Below, piece after piece: positions 37,895 through 46,198 of a DNA stretch of 64,000 nt. The notes under the pieces were generated by a model. The model saw nothing but the letters and a program-made list of their open reading frames with translations. It made no database searches and had not been told where the DNA came from. Every line of letters begins with the position of its first letter. Positions within the stretch are counted from its first letter, which is position 1. Position numbers and translations under genes: made by a program. This DNA comes from Thermococcus eurythermalis (lineage in GTDB: Archaea > Methanobacteriota_B > Thermococci > Thermococcales > Thermococcaceae). The DNA lies in contig NZ_CP008887.1 in NCBI RefSeq assembly GCF_000769655.1, positions 930,001-994,000 of the forward strand, written 5' to 3'.

Positions 37895-38194
37895 ATGGAG
37901 TTCAACACGGGTGCCATGTTTGGTGATATGGGCATTGGGGCACTTGTCGGCTTTATCACGGGCTATGCGCTCAAAAAGTTCATGAAGCTAGTGATTGCTA
38001 TAATCGGTGCCTACATCGTGAGCCTGTTCTACCTCCAGCAGAAGGGCGTCATAACGATAAACACCGATAAGCTCTTTAACCTAGCGGGGGACGTCACTCA
38101 GCAGGTAACGAGCCTTGGCCAGAAGGTTCTTGGTATACTCCCGGGCACCAGTGCGTTTGTTGCGGGGTTTTACCTCGGCTTCAAAAAAGGTTAA
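37895..38194 (+). CDS. FUN14-family small membrane protein
   Basis: 99 residues. GIGALVGFITGYALKKFMKL, a second hydrophobic segment (VIAIIGAYIVSLFYL) and a third near the end (SAFVAGFYLGFKKG) match the FUN14 family, in which glycine-rich helices pack closely. Archaeal members have no known function. ATG 37889 is an equally open start two codons upstream. Confidence 0.75.
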   Translation: MEFNTGAMFGDMGIGALVGFITGYALKKFMKLVIAIIGAYIVSLFYLQQKGVITINTDKLFNLAGDVTQQVTSLGQKVLGILPGTSAFVAGFYLGFKKG

Positions 38195-38219
38195 AATGCC
38201 TTAGCTTTTCTCTATTTCC

Positions 38220-39542
38220 ATGAAATACGAAAAAAGGATTCTCGTGAGGCATTCGGTGGCGTCGGTCATTGCCCTCGGGATTATGGGAATAACTAGGTTT
38301 CTGTACAGCGCTGTGGTTTCACGGCGTTTTGGTGTTGAGGAGCTCGGCCTTGCGAACGCCCTGATTTCCAAGGCTTTCTTAGTGGCTATCCCGCTCAGCT
38401 TCTTCGCCGTTGCTCTGGGGAAGTATGCGTCGGAGTTCCTGGGAAGTGGCAGGGAAAATGAAGTTCGCTCGCTGGCTTTGCCTTCTTTTCTCTTACCTCT
38501 CGTGGGTCTAACCCTCCTTCCATACAGCCCGCACCTCGCCCTACTCTCAACGTTTAGGGCGGTCCAGCTTACCCTTAGGAGCTTCCTCTACGGCATCCAC
38601 AGGGGAGAACACTACGCCTATGCAATCCTGGTCGCATTTGTAGGGTTCATCGTTGGGCTCTTCTTACCTGACCTCTTTGCTCCTTACCTGCTGTTCCTGG
38701 GCACTGTTACGGTTATAGCCTTCGCATACCTGCTGCATTTCGGCTACTTTGGAAAACCTGATTTAAGCCACCTGTTGCTTCTGGCATCGTATTCCGCGTA
38801 CTCTTTCTTGGGGACTCTCTCGGGGATTTTTCTTGTCCAGGGCCCGTATTTCATGGCGGAGATTCTCGGAAATGCTGAAGTGGCTGGAGTCGTTTCCGCG
38901 GTTCTCTCCACGGCTTTTCTGCTTACTTACCTCCCGCAGGTTCTCCAGTCTGCTATAATGCCCCTGTTCTCATACAAGCATGGGGAAGGTGATGAGTCAT
39001 ACGTTAAAGAGCTCGCCGAAAAGACAACCGTTTTCCTGTCCTTTGTGACGGTTTCGGCGGTTTTTGTCCTGATGATTGTCGGCAGAAAACTGCTGGAGCT
39101 GGTCTTCAATTTTGACGTTGGGCCCTCTTTTTACATCGCCCTGATGGCCGTGGAAGTTTACATCGCCTACAACCCGAGCATAGTCGCTTTGAACTCGACA
39201 GCTTACGTCAAAACCGGGACTGTAATATCTACACTGGGCGCCCTCGTTGCCCTGGCTTCGTGGTATGCATTAATCCCAAAAACGGGTGCAGAAGGAGTAA
39301 TGGTCGGCCTTCTCATGGGCTATGGGGCGATTTTAGTTGGGACTGCAATCAACGCTTCTAGACTCTTGAACGTGTCCCCACGCATCTATGCGCACCTTGT
39401 TGTGGGGCTCCTCCTCCAGTCCTCTGTCTTTGTGTCAAGCTACGCTCTGCTCCCTGGCTTTGCAGCCTTCCTCGCCTACGAGTGGAAAACGATAAAAGAA
39501 ATTGTGGGGCTTATCAGACCTTCCCGTGGTAGAGAACCTTAA
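38220..39542 (+). CDS. MOP-superfamily polysaccharide flippase-like protein
   Basis: 440 residues and about twelve to fourteen hydrophobic segments. The N-terminus (RFLYSAVVSRRFGVEELGLANAL) resembles the RfbX/Wzx family, which flips lipid-linked sugars across the membrane. An AT-rich box about 25 bases upstream suggests a leaderless mRNA. Its last 29 bases overlap the convergent gene. No glycosyltransferase lies beside it, so the substrate is open. Confidence 0.75.
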   Translation: MKYEKRILVRHSVASVIALGIMGITRFLYSAVVSRRFGVEELGLANALISKAFLVAIPLSFFAVALGKYASEFLGSGRENEVRSLALPSFLLPLVGLTLLPYSPHLALLSTFRAVQLTLRSFLYGIHRGEHYAYAILVAFVGFIVGLFLPDLFAPYLLFLGTVTVIAFAYLLHFGYFGKPDLSHLLLLASYSAYSFLGTLSGIFLVQGPYFMAEILGNAEVAGVVSAVLSTAFLLTYLPQVLQSAIMPLFSYKHGEGDESYVKELAEKTTVFLSFVTVSAVFVLMIVGRKLLELVFNFDVGPSFYIALMAVEVYIAYNPSIVALNSTAYVKTGTVISTLGALVALASWYALIPKTGAEGVMVGLLMGYGAILVGTAINASRLLNVSPRIYAHLVVGLLLQSSVFVSSYALLPGFAAFLAYEWKTIKEIVGLIRPSRGREP

Positions 39543-40275
39543 TGAGCTCCTCCGGGAGGCCCTCACTTCTGATTTTCTCCTCTATGAGCTTCTTCTCGTC
39601 CTCGTAGTCAACTTCGATGAACTTGGTGTGGAGGGTGTCCACGTCCACCAGGGCAAAGGTCGCCTTGTGGTTCTTGCCGGGCGGGTAGCCTATGCTTCCG
39701 GGGCAGATTACCCTTCCGTACCTCGTCATCGCGTTGACCGGATACCTGGGTGATGCGACGAAGAGTATCTCGTACTCCTTAACCGGCCTCATTATGGCCT
39801 CGTAGTAGCTGGTTGGCTGGTCAGGAAGAACCTGGCCCTCGAACGGATTGAGTGGGCTTCCGTAGACGCCGAAGATGTCGTTTTTGCCAATCCTGTCCAC
39901 GAGGTAAATCGGCAGGTCCCTTATGAACTCCCTGCCCTCGTGACCGAGCTTCTTCCAGGTGTACTTGAGGGCCTTCTTGGTGTAGTCCAGGTAGTTGAGC
40001 CTGTCAATGTAGTCAGGTCCCTCGGCGTGCGGGTCGCTCGCGGCTATGGCCTGGTCGAACTCACCGCGGATGACTTTAACGACGTTGTTCCTGATGAGGT
40101 CGTCAAGCGTGTCGAGAACCTCCTTCGGGTACGGGAACAGACCGACGACGTTTCCAAGGACGTAGTACTTCTCAATCTCATAACCCTCCTCTTTGAGCTC
40201 TTCGATTTTCTCAAGGGCTTTCGCAAGTGCTGGAAGGTTCCCGTTTATGTTAGCAAGAACCGCCACGTACACCAT
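39514..40275 (-). CDS. degenerate calcineurin-like phosphoesterase
   Basis: 253 residues with the layout of YfcE/archaeal metallophosphoesterases, but the metal ligands are changed. The DxHGN motif reads ANINGN, GDxVG reads GNVVG, GNHD reads GEFD and the GHTH region reads SPRY, while CPGSIGYPP near the C-terminus is kept. It is therefore probably a binding or regulatory protein rather than a phosphatase. ATG 40275 follows GGTGGATT. The gene ends inside the convergent flippase gene. Confidence 0.75.
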   Translation of the reverse strand: MVYVAVLANINGNLPALAKALEKIEELKEEGYEIEKYYVLGNVVGLFPYPKEVLDTLDDLIRNNVVKVIRGEFDQAIAASDPHAEGPDYIDRLNYLDYTKKALKYTWKKLGHEGREFIRDLPIYLVDRIGKNDIFGVYGSPLNPFEGQVLPDQPTSYYEAIMRPVKEYEILFVASPRYPVNAMTRYGRVICPGSIGYPPGKNHKATFALVDVDTLHTKFIEVDYEDEKKLIEEKIRSEGLPEELIKVLYHGKV

Positions 40276-40380
40276 AATCCACCACCCCCATTTTTTCTTA
40301 CCTAAAGAAACTAAAAACTTCAAGGTATTTAAATGTTTCGGGGGGTCAGCCGACCAATGTGGACGTGAGAAAAGGTTTGG

Positions 40381-40569
40381 TCAGAGGGAGAGGAGCTTTT
40401 TCTTTTTCTTGGCCTTCCTCTCTCTGTGCATGCTCTCAAGGTAGAGCAGGAGTGCGTCCTCTATCACCTCCTTTTGTTTTTGAATCTTGATGTACCTGCT
40501 CAATGGAACTCGTTTGTCAAACTTCGCGCTCAGCCTTTGGGAAATGCTGGCGAAAATACTCTTTCTCTT
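40381..40569 (-). pseudogene. possible decayed small gene
   Basis: An open frame of 62 codons with no ATG at its start. Its last part reads VIEDALLLYLESMHRERKAKKKKKLLSL after RVPLSRYIKIQKQKE, which looks protein-like (amphipathic helix and basic tail) and recalls ribbon-helix-helix antitoxin ends. TTG codons are the only starts and no ribosome binding site is clear. It could be a remnant or chance. Confidence 0.25.
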
Positions 40570-40796
40570 TTAGGCAGAAGTCAGTTGTGCACTGTTCGAG
40601 TGCAATTTGACTGGGGTTTGACACTAAATGAAGCCCTCTTGAGTAGTTTCGACTTTGTTTTCGGCGCCCGAAGGGCGCGCATTCTTAAGTGAAAAACTAA
40701 TCAAGGGAGCAAATAGAGGGAAACTTGCTTGAAACAAGGACACGCTCGAGAAAGGCACATCTTTTCCGCCAGCGCTTGCGCAAGCAAGGGCTGTAA
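40570..40796. repeat. intergenic element, copy D (inverted)
   Basis: It contains a nested palindrome with inner GCGCCC-GAA-GGGCGC (40664-40678) and outer TAGTTT (40644-40649)/AAACTA (40694-40699). On the other strand it has the boundary hairpin GCTTGCGCAAGC (40774-40785) joined to GCGCTGGCGG. It ends directly at the tRNA-Arg gene. The rest of 40276-40380 is an AT-rich promoter region with no gene. Confidence 0.5.
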
Positions 40797-40874
40797 TGGC
40801 GGACCGGCGGGGCTTCGAACCCCGGACCTGCGGCTTAGGAGGCCGCCGCCCTATCCTGGCTAGGCTACCGGTCC
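40797..40874 (-). tRNA. tRNA-Arg (CCU)
   Basis: 78 bases with CCA. On the minus strand the acceptor stem is GGACCGG with CCGGTCC, and the anticodon loop CTCCTAA lies between GCGGC and GCCGC. Confidence 0.95.
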
Positions 40875-40941
40875 ACTGCCCGCTATTCCATCGCGGAGAA
40901 GGGTATTTAAAGTTTACGGTTTACTTTGGGTGGTGAGGTGC

Positions 40942-41391
40942 ATGGTCGATGAGCTGGACATCAAGATAATCTCGCTACTCCAGAAGAATGCCCGCCTCTC
41001 GTTCAGGGAGATAGCCAGGGAGCTTGACGTTGCCGTCGGCACCGTTTACAACCGCATCAAAAAGCTGGAAGAGAACGGGGTCATAAAAGGCTATGCCCCC
41101 GTCCTAGACTACGAGAAGCTCGGCTTTGGGCTGACTGCCCTCATTGGGGTCAAGGCGCAGGGCAAGAAGATACAGGAGATAGAGCGGAAAATCGCCGAGA
41201 AGAGCCGGGCGATGATGGTCTACGACATAACCGGTGAGTTTGATATCTTCGTTATCGCAAAGTTCCGGGACAGGGAGGACATGAACCGCTTCGTCAAGTG
41301 GCTCCTTTCCCTCGACGGCGTGGAAAAAACGAACACGAGCGTTGCAATGCAGGTCGTAAAGGAAGAACCGAGGTTAGCCCTTGAAGACTAA
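40942..41391 (+). CDS. Lrp/AsnC-family transcriptional regulator
   Basis: 149 residues. An N-terminal helix-turn-helix (DELDIKIISLLQKNARLSFREIARELDV, then TVYNRIKKLEENGVIKGY) is followed by the RAM ligand domain (ALIGVKAQG, DITGEFDIFVIAKFRDREDM). ATG 40942 follows GGTGAGGTGC. It overlaps the convergent gene by 18 bases. Ligand and targets are unknown. Confidence 0.88.
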   Translation: MVDELDIKIISLLQKNARLSFREIARELDVAVGTVYNRIKKLEENGVIKGYAPVLDYEKLGFGLTALIGVKAQGKKIQEIERKIAEKSRAMMVYDITGEFDIFVIAKFRDREDMNRFVKWLLSLDGVEKTNTSVAMQVVKEEPRLALED

Positions 41392-41703
41392 GACCTCTTC
41401 GAGAAAGCGCCTTGCAAAGTCCTCGAAGCTCTCGACCGGGAGCTCCACTTCCCTTCCGTTTACCTTTCCCCTGAAAACGTACTTTCTGGCAGTTATTTCC
41501 TCAATCTTTTTGAATTCGGGATTGTCCCTGACGACCTCTTCGAGAACCCTGCTGAACTCGGTGCTCTCGACTTCAACGACTGTCCCTTCCAGAACGATTT
41601 TCTTGCCGCACTCCTCTTCCGTGCACTCAAATTTGAAAGGAACGCCGGGGGTGAACTCTATCGGTAGGCTCAGCCCCTCGGCGTTGTATACGAAGCCCTT
41701 CAT
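41374..41703 (-). CDS. conserved-looking protein of unknown function
   Basis: 109 residues, mostly beta-rich (LPIEFTPGVPFKFECTEEECGKK at the N-terminus) with a CTEEEC pair and a C-terminal helix (FEDFARRFLEEVLVF). I recognise no family. It starts one base after the gfcR-like stop, with GGTTGGGTTGAT upstream, so the two are cotranscribed. Confidence 0.7.
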   Translation of the reverse strand: MKGFVYNAEGLSLPIEFTPGVPFKFECTEEECGKKIVLEGTVVEVESTEFSRVLEEVVRDNPEFKKIEEITARKYVFRGKVNGREVELPVESFEDFARRFLEEVLVFKG

Positions 41704-41704
41704 A

Positions 41705-42421
41705 TCAACCCAACCTTATGAGGCTTTCAACAGGGAAATCATACTCCTCCCGGAGCTTCTCAACGATGTCCCCGACGCTCACGAGGAAGAACATTCCCAC
41801 GGGCTTTGCCCCCGCCTGGTGGGCCATCTCCACGAGCGCCCTCTGCGTCTCTCCGCTCCTTATAACGTCGTCAACGATGAGGACGTTCTCCCCCTTCCTG
41901 AGCGCCCACTGGGGCAGGTAGAGGGTCATGACGGTTCCAGACGCGCTCGGAACGTAGCTGACCTCGTAGAACTTCTCGACACCGACTTCCTTCTTCTTCT
42001 TGGCGTAGACTACGTCAACGCCGAGCTCTCTCGCTATGTGGACGCCGAGGGCAATACCGTCGGTTGCGGCTGTCAGCACCTTGTCAACGTCCCTGTCGAA
42101 GTACCTCCCCGCCACTTCCTCAGCTATGAGGCTCATCAGGGCTGTGTCGCTGAGCACGGGCATGTTGTCGAAGAAGCCCCTCTCGTCGAACTTTATCCTC
42201 TTCTTGACTTCTTCCTCAATGTTTATGTACGGCGTGAGGAGCTTTAGCAGTTCCCTTGTCCTCTCGGCGCTGGGCAGAACCTTGCCCCTGACGTACCTGT
42301 TCAGGACGGTTATGGGCAGTCCGGTTATTTTGGATAACTCTTCGTAGGTGTAGCTCTTCTTGAGGAGCCTCAGCACCCTGATGAGTCTAAGCTTCTCCTG
42401 GACGGACTTTAGCTGGCTCAT
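41705..42421 (-). CDS. gfcR: GfcR/PyrE-like transcriptional regulator
   Basis: 238 residues. An N-terminal helix-turn-helix (TYEELSKITGLPITVLNRYVRG) is joined to a type I phosphoribosyltransferase domain whose PRPP loop is VLIVDDVIRSGET. In haloarchaea, GfcR of this build controls sugar metabolism; in Thermococcales the targets are not established. GGTGATAAG precedes the start. Confidence 0.82.
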   Translation of the reverse strand: MSQLKSVQEKLRLIRVLRLLKKSYTYEELSKITGLPITVLNRYVRGKVLPSAERTRELLKLLTPYINIEEEVKKRIKFDERGFFDNMPVLSDTALMSLIAEEVAGRYFDRDVDKVLTAATDGIALGVHIARELGVDVVYAKKKKEVGVEKFYEVSYVPSASGTVMTLYLPQWALRKGENVLIVDDVIRSGETQRALVEMAHQAGAKPVGMFFLVSVGDIVEKLREEYDFPVESLIRLG

Positions 42422-42476
42422 CTTATCACCTCCGCGTGCCCCCTGTTTAACAAAAAAATGTATAAATAAGTTTCGG

Positions 42477-42965
42477 TCATCCCAGGACTTTCTGTCTGTA
42501 ACTTTGTATCACATCGCCGTATTCTTGCAGGAGGAATTCCTTAGTTATAGGCTGGCCCTCGGGGTGGTTTAACCCTGGACAGAAGGAGTCCTCTTTGACG
42601 TAGATTTCCATCTTCTTTCCGTGCTTGACAAAGATGAAGGGGTAGAGCCTGCATGCGAGGGGGCGGTGGCCGTAAATACGGCACCTCTTTGTCTCTGGGT
42701 CGAGGAAGACACACGCGTCATCGAAGGACCTCTTCTTGAGGGCGTAGCCGAGGAACTTGTCCCCCCGGTAGAAAAGCTTCTCGTAGTCCACGAATTCCCA
42801 GACGTTGTAGCCGAGCTCCTCGATTGCCACAATGTCCTCGTCCCTCAGGGGAATTTCGAGCCTTTCACAACAGATCCCGCACCCTTCAACGCACTTAAAT
42901 TTGAAGGAGGGGTCGGACTCGACCTCGAGGGTTTCGAGGTCTATAGTCGCGACCCACTTCTTCAC
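42477..42965 (-). CDS. YkgJ-type cysteine-cluster protein
   Basis: 162 residues with a GTG start. Cys pattern: KCVEGCGICCERLEI, then CVFLDPETKRCRIYGHRPLACRLYPF, then FCPG (key parts CxxxCxxCC, Cx8C, Cx8C, C). This is the YkgJ/UPF0153 cluster, thought to bind zinc or iron-sulfur. Function unknown. It overlaps the RAM-domain gene by four bases. Confidence 0.82.
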   Translation of the reverse strand: MKKWVATIDLETLEVESDPSFKFKCVEGCGICCERLEIPLRDEDIVAIEELGYNVWEFVDYEKLFYRGDKFLGYALKKRSFDDACVFLDPETKRCRIYGHRPLACRLYPFIFVKHGKKMEIYVKEDSFCPGLNHPEGQPITKEFLLQEYGDVIQSYRQKVLG

Positions 42966-43210
42966 CCATTCACCCCCCGGTAAGTGCTCGCTATCAGCGT
43001 CTCGGTCATCTCTATGTCGGGAATTCTCCTGAGGGTCTCGTCGTGGAATCTGTCAAGCTCCTCCATTGTGGGAACCTCGACGCGGAGGATTATGTCGTAC
43101 TCCCCGTAGACGCGGTATACCTCCTTGACGCGCGGGTTCTTCTTAACCTGCTCGTAGACTTTTTCCTCGTTTCCGGGCTTAACAACAACGAGGACGAAGG
43201 CCTCGATCAT
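42962..43210 (-). CDS. stand-alone Lrp/AsnC ligand (RAM) domain
   Basis: 82 residues: AFVLVVVKPGNEEKVYEQVKK, then GEYDIILRVEVPTMEELDRF. It is the C-terminal half of an Lrp protein without the DNA-binding domain. Such proteins may bind amino acids and mix with full-length Lrp. It overlaps srp54 by four bases. Confidence 0.85.
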   Translation of the reverse strand: MIEAFVLVVVKPGNEEKVYEQVKKNPRVKEVYRVYGEYDIILRVEVPTMEELDRFHDETLRRIPDIEMTETLIASTYRGVNG

Positions 43211-44553
43211 ACCCCAAACCCCCCGAGGTTGAACTTCCTGGCCATCTTGGCCAGCTTCCTCTTGTTCATGCTCTTGAACATCTTCTTCATTTGATTGTAC
43301 TGATTCAGCAGCTCCCTGACTTCAGCCGTGCTGGTTCCGGAACCGCGGGCAATCCTCTTTATGCGGGAATAGTTGATTATATCCGGGTTCTCAAGTTCTT
43401 CCTCAGTCATCGAGTCCATTATGACACGGTAGCGCTTGAGCTTCTCCTCTCCCACCTTTACGACGTCGTCGGGCAGGGAGTAGCCGAGTCCAGGAATCAT
43501 CTGGAGTATCTGCTTCAGTGGGCCCATCTTCTGCATGGCCTCCAGCTGGGCGTACATGTCCTTGAGGTTGAACTTGCCCCTGAGGAACTTCTCGACGTCC
43601 TCTTCCTTGAACTCCTGCTGTTTCTGGAGCTCTTCTATCTTCTCAAGGAGGCCCTGGATGTCCCCAAGCCCAAGGAGCCTCGACACAAAGCGCTTGGGGT
43701 CGAATGGCTCAAGGTCGTCTATCCTCTCACCGACACCGATGAACTTTATCGGGGCCCCCGTCGCGGCAACGGCCGAGAGGGCTCCACCGCCCTTGGCGCT
43801 TCCGTCGAGCTTCGTAACGATTATCGAGCCTATCGGCGTTGCCTCCTTGAAGGCCAGCGCCTGGTTGTAAGCCTGCTGGCCGATGGTTCCGTCTATTACG
43901 AGAATGACCTCGTGGGGCTTTATGGCCTCGCTTATCTGCCTCATCTCCTCGATGAGTCCTTTCTCTTCCTTGTGCCTTCCGGCAGAGTCAACGATGATTA
44001 CATCAACGCCCCTCTCGCGGAAGTGCTCAACTCCCTCGCGGGCAAGCTTGACGGCGTCTTTCTCCTCGGGGTCTCCAAAGACCTCTATTCCATAGGGGTC
44101 GAGGAGCTGTCTGAGCTGGTGGTATGCACCGGGACGCCACGTGTCTGAACACACGACGCCTACCTTGTAGCCCCTCTTCTGGAGGTGTCTCGCCAGCTTC
44201 GCAACGCTCGTGGTCTTTCCAGAACCCTGGATACCGACGGTTAGAATGATGGTTGGCTTCTCCTTTATCTCAAGGGGCTTTGCCTCGGTTCCGAGGAACT
44301 TTGTGAGCTCTTCATAGACTATCTTGATTATGTGCTCCTTCCTGCTGACCCCGGCGGGGGGCTCTTCCTCAAGGGCCCTCTTCTGTATTGCCTTTGTGAG
44401 CTGGAGGACGAGCTTGACGTTTACATCTGCCTGGAGGAGCGCCCTCTGTATGTCTCTAACTATCTCCTTAATCATCGCTTCATCAACGGTCCCCGCGCGT
44501 GCCAGCTTTCTGAGGGCGTTGTTAAGGGCCTTTCCAAGTTTTTCTAGCGCCAT
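43207..44553 (-). CDS. srp54: signal recognition particle protein SRP54
   Basis: 448 residues. The N domain (about 1-90) is followed by the G domain with [30 protein letters not shown] and [11 protein letters not shown], and the Met-rich M domain (about 300-430) that binds signal peptides and 7S RNA. ATG 44553 follows GGTGGTGAG; an open frame upstream is noncoding. A TTTATAAAC box lies at about 44583-44591 on this strand. Confidence 0.96.
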   Translation of the reverse strand: MALEKLGKALNNALRKLARAGTVDEAMIKEIVRDIQRALLQADVNVKLVLQLTKAIQKRALEEEPPAGVSRKEHIIKIVYEELTKFLGTEAKPLEIKEKPTIILTVGIQGSGKTTSVAKLARHLQKRGYKVGVVCSDTWRPGAYHQLRQLLDPYGIEVFGDPEEKDAVKLAREGVEHFRERGVDVIIVDSAGRHKEEKGLIEEMRQISEAIKPHEVILVIDGTIGQQAYNQALAFKEATPIGSIIVTKLDGSAKGGGALSAVAATGAPIKFIGVGERIDDLEPFDPKRFVSRLLGLGDIQGLLEKIEELQKQQEFKEEDVEKFLRGKFNLKDMYAQLEAMQKMGPLKQILQMIPGLGYSLPDDVVKVGEEKLKRYRVIMDSMTEEELENPDIINYSRIKRIARGSGTSTAEVRELLNQYNQMKKMFKSMNKRKLAKMARKFNLGGFGV

Positions 44554-44763
44554 CTCACCACCGTTACTATGAGGACAGGGGAGTTTATAAACGGTTGGGT
44601 GTGAATTCAGCGTATTAATGTGTCCATTTTTCAAAAGAACTCCGATTTAACCATTTTTCTTTGAACAGTGTTGTTCATTGAAGCCCAAAGAAAGCCCTCC
44701 GGCATTTTTTGCGAGAGTATGGCTCTGATGAGGTCATTCCTGCTGAAATCGGCGCTGAAAATC

Positions 44764-44771
44764 TTTTTAAA
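44764..44771 (+). promoter_or_regulatory. TATA box of the 37-residue gene
   Basis: TTTTTAAA predicts transcription from about 44793 and a leader of about 30 bases holding GGAGGTGAGAGAG. A seven-codon frame (MEMTKRR) starts at 44793 and stops inside that binding site; it may be chance. Confidence 0.45.
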
Positions 44772-44821
44772 CCCAAAAAAACCCAGAACATCATGGAGAT
44801 GACAAAAAGGAGGTGAGAGAG

Positions 44822-44935
44822 ATGATGTGGCCGATGTCAATGTTCACCATCTATGAGTACCTGCTCACGCGCGAGAAAAAGAAGAAGGTCAGGTCCGTTC
44901 CGGACGAGTTTGACTACCTCGAGAGGCCTCAGTGA
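44822..44935 (+). CDS. 37-residue small protein of unknown function
   Basis: MMWPMSMFTIYEYLLTREKK, then KKVRSVPDEFDYLERPQ. A perfect GGAGGTGA five bases before ATG 44822 and a good TATA box support expression. It has an amphipathic, methionine- and aromatic-rich start, a Lys cluster (18-23) and an acidic end. No family is recognised. It lies between srp54 and a DUF89 gene. Confidence 0.65.
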   Translation: MMWPMSMFTIYEYLLTREKKKKVRSVPDEFDYLERPQ

Positions 44936-44974
44936 ATATTTTTAAATGCCCTCCTTATTTTTCCTGGTGATGCT

Positions 44975-45829
44975 ATGAGGATTCACCACGAGTGCATTGC
45001 TTGTGCAATAAACCAGTGCCAGAAGATTGTGGAGATGGGTCTTTTTGAAGAGTATTCCCGCAGGGACGCAATGCTGTTTTCGCTGAGGCGGGCCTCAGAG
45101 CTGTTTTCAAAGGACTCGATTCCAGCAGTTGCCGGGGGACTGCTTTTCCTCGACCTTTACAAAGCAATCGGAAACGACGATCCGTTTCAGAAGTACAAGC
45201 GGCTCTCAAACGAGATTGCCAGAGAACTCGTGGGGCACTTCAGGGATTCAGACCTCGGGACTGCGCTGAAGCTCGCGATAGCAGGGAACGTCGTGGACTT
45301 TTCTGTCGGATACGACCCCCAAAAGCTTGAGGACGACATAAAGCAAGTTGTGAGTGAATCTCTTGCAATAGACCACAGCAATGAGCTCTTTGATAGATTA
45401 AAGTGTGCTAAAACCCTTCTCTACCTCGTGGACAACTGCGGTGAGATATATTTCGACAGGCTGTTCATTGAGAAGCTGAGGGAGAACTTTCCGAACCTCC
45501 GGATTATCGTTGCGGGTAAAGAGGAACCAATAATAAACGACGCCACAGTTGACGACCTGGTTGAGGCTGGTTTCGGTGAGGTTGCCGAGGTTGTCTCAAC
45601 GGGCTCAAGACTGCCCGGTGCCCCCTTGGACCACGTCTCGGAGACGTTCCTTGAAATCTTCCGTTCTGCCGATGTCATCATAGCCAAGGGACAGGCAAAC
45701 TTCGAGACCCTTAGCGAGACTGGTGACCCCAGGATTTTCTTCCTCCTCAAGGCAAAGTGTCCCCCTATAGCGAGGGAAATTGGAGTCCCCATTGGCTCTC
45801 TCCTCTGTTTCAACCCTCTTCTTCGCTGA
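44975..45829 (+). CDS. DUF89/ARMT1-family protein (archaeal subfamily I)
   Basis: 284 residues. The N-terminal HHECIACAINQCQKIVEMG is the Cys-containing start of archaeal DUF89 proteins. LVDNCGEIYFDRL and IIAKGQANFETLSE are the metal and phosphate motifs (D-N-C-G-E, K-G-Q-x-N). The family includes metal-dependent damage-control phosphatases that remove faulty sugar or cofactor phosphates. The substrate here is unknown. GGTGATGCT precedes the start. Confidence 0.85.
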   Translation: MRIHHECIACAINQCQKIVEMGLFEEYSRRDAMLFSLRRASELFSKDSIPAVAGGLLFLDLYKAIGNDDPFQKYKRLSNEIARELVGHFRDSDLGTALKLAIAGNVVDFSVGYDPQKLEDDIKQVVSESLAIDHSNELFDRLKCAKTLLYLVDNCGEIYFDRLFIEKLRENFPNLRIIVAGKEEPIINDATVDDLVEAGFGEVAEVVSTGSRLPGAPLDHVSETFLEIFRSADVIIAKGQANFETLSETGDPRIFFLLKAKCPPIAREIGVPIGSLLCFNPLLR

Positions 45830-45907
45830 TTGTCGATATTATTTTTAACGAATGTCTATCAGAAAGCTTTTTATACTTTGAAGTTGTAGGTAATAATGGT
45901 GATAGCT

Positions 45908-46117
45908 ATGACAACTGTGCTGAAGCGTGACGTTGATAGGTTTTTGAAGGAGATGAAGGTCCACTACGGTGACGTCTGGAAGATACCGTCGAGCAAGTAC
46001 CTAGTAAGCCCCGATTTTGTTGTTGTGGACCCCAAAACTGGCAAGAAGACTAAGGTAAGCTTCGTGTCCCTTGACGACGGAGAGGTTGTTGGCATCGTCT
46101 ACGATGAAATGGGATGA
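45908..46117 (+). CDS. small protein of unknown function
   Basis: 69 residues: TTVLKRDVDRFLKEMKVHYG, then a beta-rich part (FVVVDPKTGKKTKVSFVSLDDGEVVGIVYD). No family is recognised. ATG 45908 follows GGTGATAGCT; the ATG at 45896 is inside that site. A TTTTTATAC box near 45868 is its likely promoter. Confidence 0.65.
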   Translation: MTTVLKRDVDRFLKEMKVHYGDVWKIPSSKYLVSPDFVVVDPKTGKKTKVSFVSLDDGEVVGIVYDEMG

Positions 46118-46198
46118 TTTCGTTTTTTGCCTTAACCGTTTCTAACTTTGGCCGGAAGTCATAAATATGAGTTCGCTTTTATTCAACCGGGTGGGAGT

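Noticed and set aside
44700-44765. C/D-box guide RNA (CTGATGA, then two CTGA)
   Set aside because: The C-box lacks the leading purine, no C-prime box is seen and the spacing (about 35 bases) is too short.
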